Of a DNA stretch of 64,000 nt, positions 59,310 to 64,000 are shown piece by piece (the first letter of the stretch is position 1; each line of letters begins with the position of its first letter). This DNA is from Diphasiastrum complanatum. Its lineage: Eukaryota; Streptophyta; Lycopodiopsida; Lycopodiales; Lycopodiaceae. The notes beneath the pieces are model-generated. The model searched no databases. It saw nothing but the letters and a program-made list of their open reading frames with translations, and had not been told where the DNA came from. The stretch is taken from contig CM055095.1 in NCBI GenBank assembly GCA_029204225.1, positions 40,664,141 to 40,728,140 of the forward strand. Direction: 5' to 3'. The position numbers and the translations under genes were made by a program.

Positions 59310-60096
59310 AACAAAGCCTCTAAGCGACAAAAGTAGAAAAGCTCCAAGAAGGCTACAACGAATCAAAAACAGACTCAAAGTCAAGAACAATCATCAGATC
59401 CACAGTCGAAGAAGAAGATGTTTTGTAGGTATTGCAAGCGCAATAACCATGAGATCAAGGATTGCCAAATTCTCCAAGCGAAGAATGCAGCCAAGCAACA
59501 TGATCAACAAGCAAACATAGTTTCATCATCTAGAGCAACTCAACAAATGACCAATCAATGTGGCATCTTCAACTCCTACACACTTTACAGCACAAAGAAA
59601 TTTGCTCATCAAGGTGACAATAGTACTCACACTATTGAAGGTGAAGGTATTGTAAGATTGCGATTCCAGCATGATCAATTCAAATTACTATCAAAGCTTT
59701 TATATGTTCCTAAACTCTCTACAAATCTGTTATCAGTAAGTAGAATTACAAATTTAGGTCATAAGGTAGAATTCGAATCTGATCAATGCAAAATTATTGA
59801 TAGGAGTAATAAGATCCTTGCACTCGGCAAGAGGCAGGGTTACTTATATAGATCGGCACATTGTTATTCTGAGTCTAGTCAAGTCTTGAAAATATTTGTT
59901 CTAGTCAATAAACCATTACTATGGCATCATCGCTTAGGACACTTGAATTATGCATATGTTTTGAACATGTCCAGACAATCCATGATTCTCGATCTCAACT
60001 ATCCTTCTGGTAAGGTCGATCTCCCTATTTGTCATAACTGCATCTTTGGAAACCAGGCTAGGATTCCTTTTAGATCAAACCATAGGCATGCAGCGC
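59310..60096 (+). pseudogene. Copia family A gag zinc knuckle to pre-integrase
   Basis: CCHC knuckle CRYCKRNNHEIKDC at 59424-59465, then a jump across the protease (DSGAT missing) to FAHQGDNSTHTIEGEGIVRL, LLYVPKLSTNLLSVSRITNL, WHHRLGHLNYAYVLNMSRQS and CIFGNQARIPFRSNHRHAA at 60096, where a tandem repeat begins. The 246-codon open frame thus joins gag and pol through a deletion. Close relative of the minus-strand copy at 35.4-37.6 kb. Confidence 0.9.
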
Positions 60097-62046
60097 GGTC
60101 CATTATGGAACTACTATTGAGACCCAATTGCACTCTACATCAGCAGGATACCCTATAACATTGCCACAACTTAACAGAGTAGAACTATTATAAACCACTG
60201 TCCATACAATGATTACAACAAGACTTATGCAAAGTATTAAACAACCATGCTCAAACCACATGTTGATATAAGAGTCCTAGCTAAAGCACAGTACACAACA
60301 CCCACATATTAGTCACTTAAGAGGTCTTAGACAAGGTAAAATCTTCTTGCTTCCTGCAACTAACATGGAAACTAAATACAAGAGACTTATAATAACTCGT
60401 CTCTCACCCTTCGTCTTCTGAACATACTACTACTTAACCAGTGTGATATCCAAAATCCTCCAATTCGGCCTCCAATGTCCTATTTATGTTCCTGTGAAGA
60501 TACCGCAATCCAGTATCACAATCCTTCGTAATGACCATAAGTGGTCATTTCGGTTTCTCATTCCAGACCGCAATCGCCAATTCTATGGCTATTTATGGTC
60601 TGTTCGACTTCCCGTCAAATGTGACCTAACCTATCTTACTTTACAGCGACATTTCCTACTTCATTCATCTAACTAACTGTGCACATGTACTTTGTAATAC
60701 CCATGACTCGAATAATTACAATTACGATTTACAACTTTCAAATACCATTACATTTCCAATTACAAAACAATGGGTACATTGGCCCTTTGTCCTAACACAC
60801 AACGGAACCAAAAAGGTGTTAGGGGTGTGTCTTTATCCCTTAACTACCTGGCCCTGCTTACGACAACGAAACCCCTAAATTAACATTAATGAACCTCTAA
60901 GATCCTCTCCTAGCGTTAGCTGCCATTTAAGCAATTGTAAACCCAATCTCACATACCAGAGCCTAACTCAATAACTTTCACGGTCCATTATGGAACTACT
61001 ATTGAGACCCGATTGCACTCTACATCAGCAGGTTACCCTACAACATTGCCACAGCTTAACAGAGTAGAACTATTATAAACCACTATCCATACAATGATTA
61101 CAACAATATTTATGCAAATTATTAAACAACCATGCTCAAACCACATGTTGATATAACGTCTCAACAATCAATTACAAGAGTCCTAGCTAAAGCATAGTAC
61201 ACATCGCCCACATATTAGTCACTTAAGAGGTCTTAGACAAGGTAAAATCTTCTTGCTGCCTACAACTAACATGGAAACTAGATACAAGAGACTTATAATA
61301 ACTCGGCTCTCGCCCTTCGTCTTCTGAACATACTACTACTTAACCAATGTGATATCCAAAAGCCCCCAATCCGGCCTCCAATGTCCTATTTATGTTCCTA
61401 TGAAGATACCACAATCTAGTATCACAATCCTTTGTAATGACCATAAGTGGGCATTTCAGTTTCTCGTTCAAAACCTCAATCGCCAATTCTACGGTTATTT
61501 ACGGTTTGTTCGATTTTCTGTTGAATGTGACCTAACCTATTATCCTACTTTACAGCAATGTTTCCTACTTCATTCATCTAACTAATTGTGCACATGTTCT
61601 TTGTAATAACCATGACTCGAATAATTACAATTACAATTTACAACTTTCAAATACAATTACATTTCCAATTACAAAGTAATGGCTACGTTGGGCAAAAAAT
61701 AATGGCTACATTGGCCCTTTGGCCTAACACACAACGGAACCAAAAAGGTGTTAGGGGTGTGTTTATATCCCTTAACTACCTGGCCCTGCTTACGACAACG
61801 GAACCCCTAAATTAACATTAATGAATCTCTAAGATCCTCTCCTAGTGTTAGCTACCATTTAAGCAATTGTAAAATCAATCCCACATACCAGAGCCTAATT
61901 GAATAACATTCACGGTCCATTATGGAACTACTATTGAGACCCGATTGCACTCTACATCAGCAGGATATCCTACAGCATTGCCACAGATTAACAGAGTAGA
62001 ACTATTATAAACCACTTTCCATACAATGATTACAACAAGTTTTATG
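60097..62046. repeat. 0.9-kb tandem repeat, 2.1 copies
   Basis: Units start GGTCCATTATGGAACTACTA at 60097, 60982 and 61914, giving lengths 885 and 932 bp and a third partial copy of about 130 bp. They share TCACTTAAGAGGTCTTAGAC, GGCCTCCAATGTCCTATTTA and AAGGTGTTAGGGGTGTG. The second copy has small insertions, including a repeated ATGGCTAC(G/A)TTGG. A 77/78-codon frame (60443-60676, 61349-61585) is open in both full copies but its differences look unconstrained. Possibly derived from tandem LTRs; class not established. Confidence 0.85.
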
Positions 62047-62260
62047 CAAGTGTAGGTCCTATAAAGTAGGGATGACCACCAAATAGACATGACCAACTCT
62101 CTTGACTTGACCTAACCTACATTAGGATGGGTTTCCCATGTGGCATCATGGCCTCACATGTGTGGGACCCACTTGTGTACACAATTTACACTATTCTACA
62201 TGGTTTTTTATCAAGCTAGATTTGCCAATTTTTGGCAATTCTTCACACTCCTCCTCAAAT
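62047..62260 (-). mobile_element. 3' LTR start and polypurine tract of right-edge copia
   Basis: Minus strand: ATTTGAGGAGGAG (62260-62248) followed by TGTGAAGAATTGCC from 62247, as expected for a polypurine tract and LTR start. About 200 bp of LTR remain before the tandem repeat at about 62046. Confidence 0.65.
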
Positions 62261-62299
62261 TTAGCTTGATCTATTTACAACTCTCTTGATAGATCAATG

Positions 62300-64000
62300 A
62301 AAGCTTTTAGACGTGTCTAAAAAATCCAGCTACAAAGAAGGAACTTTTGAGACTCCAATAGAGAATGATGTCCATGAAGGATCTTTCACCACCTCTTAGA
62401 GGATCCCTTACAAGATGTTCCATAAATGTGTCTATATACATGTAGCACACTTCAAAACTAAACATCATGCCAAGCCATAGATTCCAAGGCATTTTGTGCA
62501 CTTGAAGATACATCAATTAAAATATTAAGTGCATAAATAATGTTGCCAAAGACAACTTGTCTTGCTTGATCCATATGATTGAGCCTAGATGGCTCCATCT
62601 TGATACTCAAGGTTCTTCTTGGAGTCCTCGGGTCTTAGCTTGCTCCTCCACTTGACTTGACTCCAAAACATCAATGAATTGAATAATGTGTTGATCCAAA
62701 GGTGCTTCTTCAAGTTTACAAATCTTCCACTCTTGAAAGATCACATTTCCACCATTGACAAATTCTTTGGTTGAAAACAAGTAGATTCTACAATCTCTAC
62801 TTGAAGAGCAAAACACTACCATTATTCCTATCATTGAAATAGGATAATCTTTGGTCCTTACATTGGAATGATCATGCACAAAGCATGTGGACACAAAGAT
62901 TTCCAAAGCAAATGATGTTTCATCTTTTATGACTCTATTCAAACTATTACAAAAGTAGTTATCCAATGAAATTGCCTTATCAACAACAAATGTAGATTTC
63001 AAAGCATCCCATTTCATTGTCTTGTCATACAAAGTAATAAACACCATGGATCTTAAAGGTAAGAAACAAGTCACCTCATGTCTACTAATAATTTCCAAAA
63101 AGTATTCAAAGATAGTAGACTCTCCAATGCTCACCACCCTTGCAAGATGTACACTTGAATGGACAATTTGCATGCAATTTGATGACTCGGCCATTGTCAT
63201 TGAGGACTCCCTTGGAACTCTCATGCTTTGAGGCTGATCCTCAATATCTTCCTCCTTTTGATGCTCCTCCTCAATGCAAGCAAGATCACACTTTGCCAAG
63301 ATCTCCTTTTGAGTGATCTCCTCATTTGCCAAGCTCATTCTTTCAAAAGCAACACTAGCTTCCAACTTAAACAATCTTCCATGCTTAAATCCCTTTGCAA
63401 TGCAAACATCATTCTTCAAGATGAAACAAACATCATGCTTAAAGTGGACATCCAAACCACTTTCTAAGAGTAAACCAACACTAAGCATATTCTTGGTGAT
63501 TTATGGTACATAAAGGACATTTTCTAGATCCATGCATTTTGAGGATTCTAGACACAAAGAGATGGTGCCAACACCATCTATCCTACACTCTTCATCATTT
63601 GCAGTAAAGACAAACTTTTTAGCAGCATTGAAAGAGTGTAAGGTTGAGAAAAAGTCCTTTTCACAAGACATGTGAGAGCTAGCCCCACTGTCGATCCACC
63701 AATTGTCTCTTGAATTGCTATTGCTTGTTGGTGAGGATGTAGATGCCATCAAGAATACATCTACTTCATCCTCCTCCTCCTTTGCAAGGTTTCCTTGTTT
63801 GTCCTCCTCCACTTGTGCTCTTAGCCTCTTGTAGCATTCAGATGCATAATGCCCCTTCCTTCCACAAAAGAAGCATTTTTGCTTTGACTTGTCCTTTGAG
63901 CTTGATGCATCATCCTCTTCTTTGGCCTCCTTTGGATGCTTCTTCTTTCCATTGGTCTTCTTTTTGCCCTTGAATGAGAAATTGGCTTTCTCATCACCAT
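62300..64000 (-). pseudogene. Highly diverged copia gag-pol, runs off window
   Basis: Minus strand. 64000-63815: Lys-rich gag with a CCHC-like CFFCGRKGHYASEC at about 63880-63840. 63812-63501: protease WWIDSGASSHMSC, TANDEECRIDGVGTISL and LENVLYVP. 63488-62607: a 293-codon frame starting MLSVGLLLESGLDVHFKHD that follows the integrase region of family C position by position (VHSSVHLARVVS, GIMVVFCSSSRDCRIYLFST, GGNVIFQE) but lacks the pre-integrase HHCC part and the catalytic Asp and ERKN motifs. 62600-62520: linker-like RT approach. 62430-62330: IDTFMEHLVRDPLRGGERS, the RT-RNase H hinge; the RT core is deleted. Confidence 0.8.

Noticed and set aside
60443-61585. Conserved 77/78-codon protein in the tandem repeat
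   Set aside because: The two copies differ at many amino-acid positions with no excess of silent changes, so the open frames look accidental.

Overview
This window looks like nuclear DNA of a land plant: AT-rich, dominated by decayed Ty1/copia LTR retrotransposons with initiator-Met primer-binding sites, some Ty3/gypsy remnants, very long (GA)n/(GT)n microsatellites, and sparse intron-bearing host genes. I cannot name the species from the sequence alone. No bacterial, organellar or CRISPR features were seen.

Layout. 1-10 kb: fragments of one copia superfamily, here called family A (LTR 1592-2789, gag on the minus strand, RNase H plus 3' LTR near 6.5-7.1 kb, a pol pseudogene at 8-10 kb), mixed with a second family C (a single-LTR junction at 4.5-5.4 kb, a leader at 7.1-8 kb). 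10-18 kb: mostly non-coding, with a possible LTR and leader, and on the minus strand a broken 5' piece of a mitochondrial succinyl-CoA ligase beta gene. 18-22 kb: more gag pieces and Ty3/gypsy RT-RNase H-integrase. 22-25.1 kb: the most unusual locus, an intron-bearing reading frame joining a histone-H3-like fold, a Ser/Pro/Lys-rich linker and an Ulp1-type (C48) cysteine peptidase, surrounded by a short motif repeated in alternating orientation. 26.5-30 kb: a degenerate repeat array carrying near-palindromic 21-mers and compound (GT)n(GA)n tracts, partly inverted. 30-35.4 kb: the best-preserved retroelement, copia family C, with a 662-bp 3' LTR. 35.4-38.4 kb: a family A pol on the minus strand joined to repeat B. 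38.4-46.5 kb: unclassified decayed reading frames, a copia C fragment, and a copia D element inserted into it.

48.9-57.8 kb (minus strand) holds the one apparently intact host gene: a four-exon ACD11-type sphingolipid transfer protein. I could assemble its exons in frame to 207 codons plus a stop, almost the size of Arabidopsis ACD11. Its introns are about 1.0, 5.8 and 1.4 kb; the first uses a GC donor and contains a minisatellite. 58.4-64 kb returns to retroelement debris: a family A LTR/gag/integrase fragment, a roughly 0.9-kb tandem repeat inserted in it, and a highly diverged copia on the minus strand running off the right edge.

Apart from ACD11 and perhaps the H3-Ulp1 locus, nothing here appears to work as a pathway. 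The architecture is nested and truncated transposons around two host-like loci. Exon and domain calls were made by hand translation and remembered family motifs; no database search was run.
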